DNA from: Tritrichomonas musculus
Lineage: Eukaryota > Parabasalia > Tritrichomonadida > Tritrichomonadidae
Reading direction: 5' to 3'
Length of the DNA stretch: 64,000 nucleotides
Assembly (NCBI GenBank): GCA_039105265.1
Contig: JAPFFF010000053.1
Location: 992,001 to 1,056,000, forward strand
In this document: piece after piece, positions 22,001-32,004 of the stretch
Position numbering within the stretch: position 1 is the stretch's first letter
Layout: each line of letters opens with the position of its first letter
Translations under genes and position numbers: made by a program
Notes under the pieces: generated by a model
Told to the model about the DNA's origin: nothing
Seen by the model: the letters and a program-made list of their open reading frames with translations, nothing else
The model's database searches: none

Positions 22001-22328
22001 CTGTTAAAAACAAAATACTTAGATTTGTTTTGCTTGAAAAAAGTCGGTGAATGAATGAAGATGACGATTTGTCAATAATTAGTATTGTATTCTCAAAACA
22101 TATGATAAAATAGAAAGTTTTAAGATCATTATTTATTTCTTCATGATGATTGATGATAATTAATTTTGATTCATTAAACTTTTTAAATATGCTTGGATAA
22201 TTTTGATAATTAAATGTTTGCGAAGGACTGAGAAAATCATAATTTTTTAAAATTTTTTCAAATCGTTTGTCGATAAAATGAATATTTTGTTTAATTCCTA
22301 TTTGAAAAGCAGCAAATTCTAACGACAT
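19047..22328 (-). CDS. Protein kinase with C-terminal Sel1-like repeats
   Basis: This 1093-aa protein has a 200-residue N-terminal region of unknown fold, a kinase domain (about 207-440) and about 14 Sel1-like (TPR-related) repeats from about 480 to 1020, each with the pattern LGxIYYEGxxxxxDxxKAIxYxxxAAxxN. Such kinase-Sel1 proteins are strongly expanded in trichomonads. Kinase marks are the loop GGGSSGRVY, the VAIK-like lysine (FSLKIQH), YRDLKNNNVMI in place of HRDLKxxN, and APEV. The DFG motif is DYD (336-338), so Mg binding is possible but the activation-loop switch is unusual. A hydrophobic stretch (RRILLSIFFPFYWMSVIS) links kinase and repeats and could be membrane-associated. The stop is TAAA-like. 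Its 5' end is partly duplicated upstream (22438-22482). Confidence 0.92.
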   Translation of the reverse strand: MSLEFAAFQIGIKQNIHFIDKRFEKILKNYDFLSPSQTFNYQNYPSIFKKFNESKLIIINHHEEINNDLKTFYFIICFENTILIIDKSSSSFIHRLFSSKTNLSILFLTVEKDIFDQYIKIQYNEIELSEYLKKEIISFNKYIDFSKKEKKKFKNLWDNIRSCISGYLINQSYQKLTQNRIQTFFANEKKIFKNEIDVNDYIKLREIGGGSSGRVYLIYHIEKQELFSLKIQHPNRDPNSEDLFKRESLNYEKLKHPLLLQYYGKVKNCNYLVIEFINGKTLSNIKNLNLDENVKITYIFELLLIFEYLHSNKFIYRDLKNNNVMIDQNKNIVLIDYDRLVEEDFVLNRKNTTADFGSLYVAPEVNYNNSYSYSCDIYSLGKMMYYIICEKDPTDEMKSTEFGKHQKIYEMCQRCIIKDQKKRPTISELINEFYFHYFQQIQDKDLNMILQKGKQRRILLSIFFPFYWMSVISCFNMISPHLNYVIGSIYYEGKYVTRDIHKCIYNLTISAEKNHPKAQALLGYIYYTCIDIQKDINKAIHYLTLAANQNDVEANYRLGCIFHEGKYIKKDINKAIKYLNIASSYNYLDANARLVLIYSNGIHIRKDINKALYYGSLAADQNHAESQRLLGMLYFLGHDVQRDFKKAIYYFEKASNQNNVESQYMLGVIHYRCDFGYFDLNKAINYLTLASIQNHALAQLLLGFIYYKKRDLNKAISYYTKAADQNQPDAIFNLGYIYYHENNDIDKAIHYFEIAANLNQSDALYNLGNIFFYDDDRQDIEKAMRYYSLAARRNNHKALIQLGSIYYEGNNVKSDINEAINYLLIPAKQNNSEAQYRLGMIYLENITDQSSINKALYFLTQSSLNRFNEAHFPLGYLYHEGKYVKRDVKKALDLYIDASNVDDEHGKNNFAVIYKNGFGNEIPQNIPRAVELFSEITTNGIDNEVSSFNLANLYFYHLRNEENIDKAINLLVNSANEFHPSKEFLCIILIYKHGFELDKINAEIVKYSFKPEDLISEIVSLIINSTMNDEKIFDSYLKFYQDIDYIYDYKLNIISLRDLMKQETKIQEKQENPKIYEISVAFYEGFGYDLLSY

Positions 22329-22386
22329 TACAAACTATTTTTTGAAATTATTTATTTTTGTGAGAACTCATTGAATAAATTTATTG

Positions 22387-22417
<31 letters not shown>

Positions 22418-22482
22418 AAAAAAAAATTTTTTATTTTGCAAATTCTAACGACATTACAAACTATTTTTTGAAATTATTTATT
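22312..22482. repeat. 45-bp direct repeat copying the kinase start region, poly-T between
   Basis: Bases 22312-22356 (first codons plus leader of the kinase gene) recur at 22438-22482 without a visible mismatch. Between them lies a run of about 29 T (22387-22415). The second copy carries a second minus-strand ATG but leads into the spacer. It falls in the 224-bp space between the divergent kinase and UBR genes, so both promoters are affected. Confidence 0.8.
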
Positions 22483-22552
22483 GAGGTTCGAACCTCCTCT
22501 CGTTCTAATTTTTTTTTTTAAATAATCTAAAAATTTTTTTTATTTTGCCAGC

Positions 22553-25500
22553 ATGACAGACGAAAAAGAAGAAATTGAAATTTTAACACAACAAATCATA
22601 AAAGAAATTGATGCCAAGCCAGAAAACACTATTAAGATTTTAGAGTCAATTCTTCTAGGAGATCAGCAAAATACATTATCTTTTGATGAATATCTCCAAC
22701 AACTTCAAAAAACTCTCAAAAAATGTGTATGCCAAAGTTCATGGACAAATAGTCAATTAGTTATTAACTGCTTAGATTGTCGAAAAACTAAAAATGCCTG
22801 TATATGTGTCAATTGCTTCCTCAAAGGGAACCATCAGGGACATAGAATTACCATTTCACATCCAGAAGCTGCATCATGTGATTGTGGAAACCCAAGTTTT
22901 TGGTCATCTAGTGGATTTTGTTCTGATCATCCAGGTCCAGATCCGCATCCAGAGCAAACACAACTTTCAAAAGACACACGTGTCAAAATAACATCGATTT
23001 CCAATGCAATATTTTCAAAATATCCTACATTAATCGCTGCCAAGCAATTCCTCTTTTGCAAAGTTACAGATTTCCTTACTCAAATTGTTTCTATCGGCGA
23101 TGCAACGCAACGATGTGTTGTTCTAGCTTTCCAAAACGCATTTGCAATCTACGATTTATTCGATCATTGCTATAACCTTAGAGAAATCGCTGCAAACAAA
23201 TTTATCACTTTTTTAGGATCTTTAATGAACGATCAAGTTTTCAGAAGATTTTATTCGTTATCAATTTTGAATGATTTACCTAAATTCGTCAAACTTGCAC
23301 ACTTAAAAGCGCCTGATTTCGAGCCAGACTCCTCTTTTAGCAAAATTTTTCAGTTCACATTTCATGGAGTAACTATGCCAATTACCACAGAACTCATTCA
23401 AAAATCACTTTTTGAGTGGAAAACCGTTTTTATTGAATCATTTAAAAATAACTATGATGCATGTTTCCGTAACGTCTCTTGCGACTACATGAGCAGGTCG
23501 ATGCCTGCTGAAATAAACGATCGAATGATGACGATACTAAAATCAGCACTTTTGTATGTAGACAAAGAGCAATCCAAGTTTATTGAGCTTGTAGACGAGC
23601 TTGCTTCATATCTGATTCAATATGAATTTTCATGTTCTTTTCAGCGTGTTTTTGGCGACAAATATGACGATCCAAAACTAGCACAATTTGCGCAATTAAT
23701 GTATCACCACTTTTTGTATATAACCGTATATAAACTCACTTCACATGACATTTATACAACAAAACCGCTTCAGTTGCTTAAAAGCTTCTTTGATCTTTCT
23801 GTTGGCTACTTCTTCAAAATTGACAAGCTTAACAATAATGGCGGTTTTGATCGTGATTTTCACTTTTTGAGTGTTTTGAATGAAAATGTCACTCTTGCAC
23901 AGTCATTTCCTACTCATATTCTTGCCTTTGGCTGTCTGAATCTGAAAGAGAAAAGCTTGATTGATTATGTAAGTGAAGTGACAGATGACGTTGACACTTT
24001 TTTGAAGAATTGGGCCATTATTCCACTTCGTTGGCTTGCAGCATTGCATCTTAGCAATTTTGGATTTTTCGTTAGAAACAGCGATGATGCAATTGAATGT
24101 CTAAAATCATTCATAACTAAAAAGAACAAGAAATACAAGTTTGCTCCAACTTTTGCACTTTTGCAAACATTGGCTAAATCAACCAAAAACGTTGATGATT
24201 TCATGATGATGATTCTTTCAACATTTGGCTTTTTCAATGTTGAAACGAACGTTAACAAGCCTTCTTCAGAAAAGCTTGATGATAATGAAGAGCGTCTGAT
24301 TCTTTTCACCATTTTGCATTTTGTTCTTTGCATCGCATTTGACACTTTTTGCAAAGAGAGAAACTTTTTCATGATGAGGAAATTGTGTGTTATTTCTGAA
24401 CTGATGAAAGGTGATCTGGACATTGACGAGATCACTTCTATTTGGCCTGTGAATGCTGCCAGTGATGACCAATTCCTCGATGATTTGAAAAGTTATGCAT
24501 CGAGGATCAAGACCAAAAATGGATCCAAATTTCACCTCACCGATAATTCTGAATGGCATCCTCTTCTTCCATTCATTAGTACATCATTAATTATACCTTC
24601 AATTCAGAAATTTGTTCATGATAATCCTGACTCTTTGATCAGTTTTCCAAAGCTTCCAAAAGACAGTCAAAGCATCCTTTTGTCACCGATTCTTTGGGCT
24701 CTTCAGTACTACATATTGCGTAAAAAGTGCTGCAGAGATTATCCAATCATCAACCAACTTGTTTTCAACACTTTGATCATTACTTCTCAAATAAATCCAG
24801 AAAGTATTGTTGATAATAATGATAGTGACGAACCAATTCAAGTCAAAGATTTCTCTGATTTAGCCAATCAATTGAAAAAATTCACTTTCTCTCAATTTTT
24901 GAGGAAAAAAGTTGTCTTCTTCAATTCTAATAAAGTTAAGAAATCAATGATCGAGTTGGTCGCTTCTTTTGGCAAAATTGGATTGACGGTTTTGACAAGA
25001 ATGAACGTCCAAACTGACGCCAAAATTTCGGTTCCAATGAAAGAAGAAATGGCCAAGAAAAACCGCGAAAGAGCCAAGAAGCTCAAAATGCGAATTATGA
25101 ACAACTTTAGCAAAAAACAGAAGACATTCCAATCAACAGCCTTAACACAAATGAACGACGAAATAGAAGAAGAAATTGAAGAAAATCAGCAAAAAGAAAA
25201 GAAGTTGGAAATGGATTGTAGCATTTGTCATCTAGGCAGCAATGGAAGTGATTTTGTCTATCCAGCCCTAGTTTACAAGTCTCCACTTAATTCATACATT
25301 AATTGGCGATTTCGCAATGCAAAGCTCATTAATGAAAATGATGAAAATGAAGCAAATAATGAAAATCTTTCTGATTGTCCAGTTTCATTTGAAACCGTTA
25401 ATTTTGTTAGAATTTGTTTGCATCCGATCCATTCTGAATGCAAGAAGAATGTCTTAAGTTGTCCAACAGATCGATGCCCGCGTAATTCATCTATTCCTAT

Positions 25501-26512
25501 CATTGCAGAGCTTTATGACAATGAATCTGAATTGAAACAGTCTGTTTTTGTGCTCGCTTTGGAATTCATTGAAAATGTTTATAAAAACGATCTGAAAACC
25601 GCTGTTTTTTCATTTGCTTCGCAAATTGAAGTCATGGAAATAAGGCACAGATCTAATCCCGACTGCCTCGATGATGCTACTATTCAGCCAACGTTGAGGA
25701 ACATTTACTTGTGCCTTTGGCATGTGAAAAGAAATGAAGCAAGCAAAGTTTTGTCTCATGCAAGCATTACTCCTTTAATGAAGTACATTCTTCAATCGCT
25801 TTCGTTCGATGAGACACAAGCTGAAAAGAGTAAAATTGATATAGAGAACTTTTTGAATCAAACCGTCATTGATGATGATTATAAACTTTTTCAATTCTTG
25901 CGTTGTGCGGCGATTTTTGATCATTTCGCACGATGTTCAAAACTCATTGAAAAAGTTGATAATAAAATCATTGATTGGGATGAAATTCTTGGCTCTTCTT
26001 ATCTCTGCAATCACTATAAGATTCCGCATCTATTGAAAAAGTTTGTTTCTGACAATGACGTTGAATTGACGCTTCCAATGATTTCCTTTATAAATCTTCC
26101 GAAAAATTACTTGGATTTCATTCATCCTCCATTCTCTGCACCAATTCTTGAGTACAACGAAGATGTGACAATTCTCTGCCTTTTGACTGGAAGAACCTTC
26201 AATCTGAAAAAAAATACAAGAAGCAATGAATTGATCAGTTTTATCGATAATCAATTCAATGGCTCTTTCGATGTTTTCTTGAAGTTGAATGGAAAGAACG
26301 CTTCGCAGTTGGTCTTGCTGAGTAAAGAATTCAACGCAAGAATGGATGTTCAGTCTTTTTACGTCGACAGATTCGGTGACCAGGATTTAGGAATGAAGCG
26401 TGGATCGCTGTTGCATTTGAATGAGGCAAATGAAGAAGAAATTATCGATATGATTCTCTCTGGTCTATGGACTAATTTCTCTGGTTCATGGAAAGTTGCT
26501 AATTTAAGATAA
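22553..26512 (+). CDS. UBR-box E3 ubiquitin ligase (N-recognin, UBR1-like)
   Basis: This 1319-aa protein has a UBR-type zinc finger at about residues 57-130, with the Cys/His series CVCQSS, CLDCRKTKNACICVNCF, GNHQGHR and CDCGNP and the GFCSDHPG end. This is the fold that binds N-degrons in UBR1/UBR2-type ligases. A RING-like zinc finger follows at about 887-975 (CSICHLG, then CLHPIHSEC and CPTDRCPRN), with a long acidic insert of 50 residues inside it, and the C-terminal 340 residues resemble the helical end of UBR1. The order UBR box, long helical body, RING and cap matches UBR1, though it is shorter than the 1700-1950 residues of animal or yeast proteins. It is expected to work with an E2 in N-degron proteolysis. 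The stop is TAAATTAA. Confidence 0.9.
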   Translation: MTDEKEEIEILTQQIIKEIDAKPENTIKILESILLGDQQNTLSFDEYLQQLQKTLKKCVCQSSWTNSQLVINCLDCRKTKNACICVNCFLKGNHQGHRITISHPEAASCDCGNPSFWSSSGFCSDHPGPDPHPEQTQLSKDTRVKITSISNAIFSKYPTLIAAKQFLFCKVTDFLTQIVSIGDATQRCVVLAFQNAFAIYDLFDHCYNLREIAANKFITFLGSLMNDQVFRRFYSLSILNDLPKFVKLAHLKAPDFEPDSSFSKIFQFTFHGVTMPITTELIQKSLFEWKTVFIESFKNNYDACFRNVSCDYMSRSMPAEINDRMMTILKSALLYVDKEQSKFIELVDELASYLIQYEFSCSFQRVFGDKYDDPKLAQFAQLMYHHFLYITVYKLTSHDIYTTKPLQLLKSFFDLSVGYFFKIDKLNNNGGFDRDFHFLSVLNENVTLAQSFPTHILAFGCLNLKEKSLIDYVSEVTDDVDTFLKNWAIIPLRWLAALHLSNFGFFVRNSDDAIECLKSFITKKNKKYKFAPTFALLQTLAKSTKNVDDFMMMILSTFGFFNVETNVNKPSSEKLDDNEERLILFTILHFVLCIAFDTFCKERNFFMMRKLCVISELMKGDLDIDEITSIWPVNAASDDQFLDDLKSYASRIKTKNGSKFHLTDNSEWHPLLPFISTSLIIPSIQKFVHDNPDSLISFPKLPKDSQSILLSPILWALQYYILRKKCCRDYPIINQLVFNTLIITSQINPESIVDNNDSDEPIQVKDFSDLANQLKKFTFSQFLRKKVVFFNSNKVKKSMIELVASFGKIGLTVLTRMNVQTDAKISVPMKEEMAKKNRERAKKLKMRIMNNFSKKQKTFQSTALTQMNDEIEEEIEENQQKEKKLEMDCSICHLGSNGSDFVYPALVYKSPLNSYINWRFRNAKLINENDENEANNENLSDCPVSFETVNFVRICLHPIHSECKKNVLSCPTDRCPRNSSIPIIAELYDNESELKQSVFVLALEFIENVYKNDLKTAVFSFASQIEVMEIRHRSNPDCLDDATIQPTLRNIYLCLWHVKRNEASKVLSHASITPLMKYILQSLSFDETQAEKSKIDIENFLNQTVIDDDYKLFQFLRCAAIFDHFARCSKLIEKVDNKIIDWDEILGSSYLCNHYKIPHLLKKFVSDNDVELTLPMISFINLPKNYLDFIHPPFSAPILEYNEDVTILCLLTGRTFNLKKNTRSNELISFIDNQFNGSFDVFLKLNGKNASQLVLLSKEFNARMDVQSFYVDRFGDQDLGMKRGSLLHLNEANEEEIIDMILSGLWTNFSGSWKVANLR

Positions 26513-26541
26513 ATTAAAGTAAGAAAAATATAAAATAGCAA

Positions 26542-26569
26542 AGTTTGTTGGTGATATGACCAACAAACT
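26542..26569. terminator. Hairpin 30 bp after the UBR gene
   Basis: AGTTTGTTGGT / ACCAACAAACT form an 11-bp perfect stem with a 6-nt loop directly 3' of the stop codon. It could stabilise or help form the transcript end. Eukaryotic Pol II genes do not need such a hairpin, so the role is uncertain. Confidence 0.4.
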
Positions 26570-26963
26570 ATATTCAAATATTTGATAAAACAACTTTTTG
26601 AAGAAAAAACTTTTTGATAAATAAGCTTTTTTAATAAAAATCAGTTTATTTGTGAATGATTTACATTTTTTATAATGCCAAAGAATGATTTGTACCGTTC
26701 ACATTATGAAAAAATTCTCATTTTGAAAGGAAATCTGACAAAAAGACGTTAAGAAGAAAAAATGTTTTTTTTCTTTTTTTTTTTAAAACAACTAATGAAT
26801 AATTTGATTTTTGAATTAATAAGAAATAATCAACAAACTATTATAATATAATTAAAACCACAGTTATATAGATCGAACTTGCTTGTAAATGATGATGAAA
26901 TAATGGAAAAGATAAAAACAAAAACATGTTTATTTACAATTAGTTGATTGACATTATTATATC

Positions 26964-27700
26964 TTACTTAATATATTGAGAAGCATCATCAGATCTATTG
27001 TCGCATATAGCATCTTTTCCAACTGTAAAAATACCAATTGCTGCTTTAACAATGCGAATATACCAAACAATATGGCAAAACATGAGAACAAATAAAATTG
27101 AAACTTCAAAACGGTAGAAATTATAATGATCTGGTGTTTGTTTGGGCATGTTTAGAATTCCATGAGCAATTACACCAGGATAATTAATCTTTCTGAACCA
27201 GGTGCATAAAATAGCAAAAGTAAGCAGTGCAATATCTTGCATGTGCTTGATATTAAGATATGTGCACACTTTTCCTAAATAAAGAGGAACATCGACTATA
27301 TCATGTAGAAGCATTACACATATTCCAATAACAGTTGTCCGAATATACCCGCTAATGAAAATTAATGAAAGAGTTGTTGCATGATGAACACATAAAATCA
27401 AATGATCGTGATTGTTTGTCCATAAGAAAAAGATATCTACAAAATAATACGCGGTAAACAGCATGTAATAGATTTTTTCTCCGATACTTAAGTAAACTGC
27501 ATCCTTTGGTTCTAAAGGTTGCATAAACCAACTCCACAATTAAATGAGTAATAAAAACAATGACTATAGGGACGCGTTGATATTGCAATTAATCCAATGA
27601 TTGCAGATGATGTATAATGAATAAGGTCAAATCCTCTTTAAATCGTATGGAATCATTTTTAAAATTGATTTGCTTGGCTATTTTTTCAAGGAAGAAAAAA
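26964..27700 (-). pseudogene. TLC-domain (ceramide-synthase-like) gene, decayed 5' part
   Basis: The readable frame ends at 26964 and gives about 186-191 aa with five or more hydrophobic helices. It holds the Lag1-type motif: a His-His pair (LCVHHATTLSL), then about 25 residues later HDIVDVPLY, matching the HHxxT...HDxxD active-site pattern of ceramide synthases. Family proteins need one or two more helices upstream. Sequence fitting them is present at 27540-27680 (for example HYTSSAIIGLIAISTRP) but in other frames, and the main frame has a stop right before its TTG/ATG. So the N-terminal third appears broken by frameshifts. A start at the in-frame ATG at 27524 would give a short form of doubtful function. 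Confidence 0.65.
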
Positions 27701-30008
27701 GTGATGAAATATCTGTAAATTGCATAAAAGATCAACATTTGAAATTAAAAATAAAATTCAATGTAAATTTGGAGCGATATAATTGGTCAAACGAAATATA
27801 CATTCAAAATAATCAATGAAAATTGAAAGGTGTATCCAAGATTGAATTAAAGTGTCCATTTTGGCGATTTTGAATCCTCAAATTCTCTCAAAAAATAACG
27901 AACAAAAATGAGTATCCATTGGATACTTTTTGAATACAAACTCGTTTGGACACAAAAGCCTAGGAAATTAAGAGAATTAAGAGGAATTATAGAATTGAAT
28001 GAAAAAATTGTGATAATTATTTTTATTATATTCAATGTAAGGTTTTGCATAAATGCACGTTAGCCTTGAAAATTGAATCCCCTTTCAATTTCGTTTCAAT
28101 TTTTTGAGAAGAATTCTATAATTTGCATATTAATTTACGTGAAAGAAATTGCAAAAAACAAGTTCTTACACTTGATTATGCTCAAGAGTATAAGTATAGT
28201 TATATATTTAATTTCATCTGCCTACCATTAAAACCTCATATTATTTGCAATAGTTTTTACTTATTTGTTTATTTTGCAAATATTAAACCAAAAAAAACTG
28301 TTAAACAGATAAATTATTAAATTCTAAATAATAAAATTTTGAATTATTTTTATATTTTAATAATTATGATGATGAAGATACTAATCATTTTTTGGAATTT
28401 GATTATCGTTATCTAAATTCTCTATTAATTCTCTGACATTTGGAAATGCATTTTTCTCCAAAAAATTAATGCGTTGTTCGAATTGACATTAGAATAATGA
28501 TTTAAAATTATTTTATTTTTTTATTCAATAAATAGATTATTTATTTGAAATTTTCAATCAATTATTTTGTTATGATCAGAAAAATGAATCCCATCTCAAT
28601 TTCTTTTCAATTTTTTGATACGAATCTGGATTTTTGCAGATTTTTGCCAGTAAAAAAAAATAATAAAAAAAAATCAACCATTGCATATTATTTAATTTCA
28701 ATATTTACTGATAATCTGATATTTATTTTTTCTCATCATAAAAAAAAATTTAATTATTTTTTTAAATCTACATTTTATTTTGTTTATAATCATGTTATAT
28801 TAATATAAATAATTAATGATTGCTATTCAGTAGTCTTTGTAGAGTTATAATGAAAATTTTGTTATTTTTTAATATTGATTTATTTAATCCAATATTGACA
28901 TATATTAATTTAGACCCTATTAAGGTATTCATTCAATTTTGTAGTATTCAAAAAGTGACAACAAAAATACAAATTTTGCGAAAAATATCATAATAAATTT
29001 TAATTTTTTATATTAAATATTCATAAAAAAATAATATCATTATATAATATATTTAAATTATTCTATATCTTGCTAAAAGTAGAGATAATTTCATAAATAA
29101 TCACTCAGCTAATCTTTTCAACCTGAGTTAAAATTTGAAAAATTGGACATATTTTTTGATTTTGAAAAGAATTATTTTAAAAAATCAAAAATTCCGACGC
29201 TGGGGACTTTATTTTGGATAGATTTTTACTTTGAATACTTTACATATTTTTACTTTTCAGAAATCTTTATTTTCTCACAATTATTCAATTGTTTATATCT
29301 TACAATCTCACAATTATTTCTTATAAAAATGCACAATATTCTGAAGTATATAATAATTTCATAGAATTGATCTCAATTTTCTGATGATTCAAATATTTCA
29401 TAAAAATTTAATTCAATTTAATAAATTAACTAAAAAATAGATCTTATATTTAAAATTGCATTTTCCTCATATTTGCTATGATATTTATACAAAACATCAT
29501 TTTTTTTTCTAAACTTATCAAATTGTAAAATTTTCATTCAAAAAGCAAAATTAATTTATTTTTATATTTTACGTTAATTTTACCATTATATTTAGTAATT
29601 AAATTGATGTCATCATATATTTTATTATATTACAATATGATATCATATACTGCTTTTGTTCAACCTTAATATGGTCTATTAATTTATTTTTTGTTTTTAT
29701 ATTCGATTTATTACGTTATTAAAAATATATAATAATATTTTCACAATGTAGAAATGGAAATATATAAAAAATAAATAATAAAAATTGAATGATTTACAAA
29801 TTATTTTTTCTGAGACAGAAAAACCCTAATTCAATGAATATTAAAATATTTGTTCTTTGAATATAATAATGTTCTAAAATAAATATCAAAAGATGATCAT
29901 TGTCATATTGTAATTTTTAAACTGTTGGTGATTTATTAATTCATATTTATTTTGTATTATATTGATCAAAAAAAGTGTTTAAGGAACGCTCTATCAGTAT
30001 AAAAGATA
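27701..30008. other. 2.3-kb intergenic region
   Basis: AT-rich with no supported gene. A phrase of about 50 bp (TTTCAATTTC then TTTCAATTTTTTGA) near 28075-28125 recurs at about 28587-28635, an imperfect direct repeat 510 bp apart. Frames at 28545-28808 and 29143-29364 are Phe/Ile/Lys-rich and look random. Confidence 0.5.
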
Positions 30009-30162
30009 AAGTCGGATTCAAAAGGCTTGGGACCAACTTTTTGAAAACGATAAGGTCAAATTTAATAATCTTTTAGGTCAATTTGTCCCAAGCTGAATGA
30101 TTTTTTTTCTGAGAAACATTGAAAAAAATTGAATGTTGTCCCAAGCATTTTGAATCCGACTT
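30009..30162. mobile_element. Short TIR element (MITE), copy 2, TA target
   Basis: AAGTCGGATTCAAAA at the left is the inverse of TTTTGAATCCGACTT at the right (15 bp perfect), with TA on both sides. The interior is the reverse complement of the copy at 7919-8069, with scattered differences. Tc1/mariner-type target choice; non-autonomous. Confidence 0.8.
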
Positions 30163-30503
30163 TAGTTGAAAATGAAATTTATATACGTTATTAAATGCTT
30201 TTCATCATTTTTTTTTTAAAAAAAATTCTTTTCAATTTTTCAATGAGTTCTTTTAATTTTTGGGTGTTTTAAATGAATAGCAATTTCTGGTTTAATTAAG
30301 GTACAAATCCAGTACGTTAAGAAACCGCAAAATTTTTTGACATATGATAAAGAAACATAGTTCGTTTCTACTATTAACCTTTTTTTTTATTTTTTTTTTA
30401 TAATTCAAAAGGAACTTGGTTCATTTCTTAGCCTACCCTTTTTTTTATTATTATTATTATTATTATAATTATTTTTATTTTTATTATTCAAATAATATTG
30501 AAA

Positions 30504-31330
30504 TCATGAAGAAACTTCATTAAAACAAATTTTCGCATTTGAATTAGCATTTGAAAACTGAAATTGTCGTTCGGCACTCATTGTGGATGCAATTGGAGAA
30601 TGGATTAAAGGCGAAATGGTATGCACCGGAGATCGACAATACATTTGAGGATTTATTTGCGATAGATCATTTTCATCTTTGTTTATTTTACTCTCATTTG
30701 AATTAATTGATATTTGAGATTTATCAACTTGGACTTTTGCTAATCTAGGATAATTGCAATTTGAGTTTTGACTCTTAATTTGATTTATAATTGCATCTTC
30801 AGAAAAAAATGAATCAACCTCCATGCTACAATCTAAAATTTTTAGCTTTCTTATAAAATTATTAATGTTACAATTGATTTCTTTTTTGAAATTGAGCAAA
30901 TATTTTTGAGATTTCTTATTAAAACGCAAATTTTTTTGGATAATCGTTAACTCAATGTTTTGAATAACTGAATTAACATATTGTGAAAAAGCATTGATTG
31001 TCCCAGACAATTTTTTCAATTCATTACAAATATAATGTGGCATATCAAAAATTTGTTCATCCATAAGTTCATTAATTAAATCTTGAATTTTTTTTTGAAT
31101 AGAAGATCTTTTCGGAACGGTTGAGGAAATAAAAGAATAATTGATTCTTTGATAGAATTAATACATTTTTGTTGAACTTCGTAATTATTTTCTAATTTTG
31201 ATTGCGTATATATCGGCATATAATGTGCAAAAGCCAATCTCGCATTTAAATCATATTTTATGAGATTAATTAATTCATCTTTTTCGACATTTATTCTGAT
31301 CGAAGCAACTTTTCTTTTATTCGGTATCAT
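30504..31330 (-). pseudogene. Small unknown gene in two frames
   Basis: Two adjacent frames read 31330-31076 (84 aa, starting MIPNKRKVASIRI) and 31064-30504 (186 aa). The second can be extended leftward past its ATG and overlaps the end of the first around a run of nine A (about 31085-31093). They are therefore probably one gene of about 270 codons with a one-base slip in the A run, or a sequencing error there. The product is hydrophilic with helical, coiled-coil-like stretches and a Ser/Asn-rich end. I recognise no domain. It lies inside the TTAA unit and could be its passenger. Confidence 0.5.
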
Positions 31331-31339
31331 ATAAACTTA

Positions 31340-31729
31340 CAGTAAGGTTGTAAAATTCAAAAACGTCTCAAAAGAGGAAAATCTACTTTTTCATAGAAAA
31401 CGATTAAAATGAATTTAAAATAAAAGTCAAAATAACGAATTTAATTCAAATTTGGATTTTCTTTTATAGCGTTGCAAAAATGGAAAATCCACTTTTTGAA
31501 TGATGCTCATTTTTTCATATAGAGATAGGAAAGCACTATTTGATGAATATAATGTCGCAAACAGCTGTGTGGTAAACTTAATCATGGAAATATTATTTCT
31601 TAAAATGGTAGGTTTAAACAAGATTTTCTCTCTATTTCTTTATTTCTTTCATTTTTATTAATGAAAATTTTTTTCTCAAAAAGTCGATTTTCCTATTTTG
31701 AAACGTTTTCCAATTTTGAAACCTTACTG
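31340..31729. mobile_element. 390-bp TIR element (MITE), TA target
   Basis: CAGTAAGGTT at the left mirrors AACCTTACTG at the right, each next to TA (31338-31339, 31730-31731). Similarity of the two arms continues for about 55 bp through a shared AGGAAAATC[GT]ACTTTTT block. Tc1/mariner-type. It sits only 9 bp upstream of the start codon at 31330, so it may have displaced that gene's promoter. Confidence 0.7.
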
Positions 31730-32004
31730 TAGTTATTTAATTTTCACGTTTCATTCAATTTAAAAGAATAATATCTTATTAAATAAACATTTATATATTA
31801 TTTTTTTGATTTATCAAATATATATTTTAATATATAAATTATATTTTTAATAAATTTACTTTTGTAATATTTTTTAATTGAGATATATCGAAAAATAATC
31901 CTATCGGACATGAAAATTTCCGAATTGAGTTGAATATCTTTTTTAAATTTTAAGAATTTATTTTACACAATTGAGAATAAATAAATAAAGTTACTTTCAA
32001 TATT

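Noticed and set aside
22486-22510. tRNA-like 3' end (GAGGTTCGAACCTC followed by T run)
   Set aside because: The T-arm-like word is a plain palindrome; a 5-bp stem with a 7-nt loop does not form, and no D-arm, anticodon arm or acceptor partner lies upstream.
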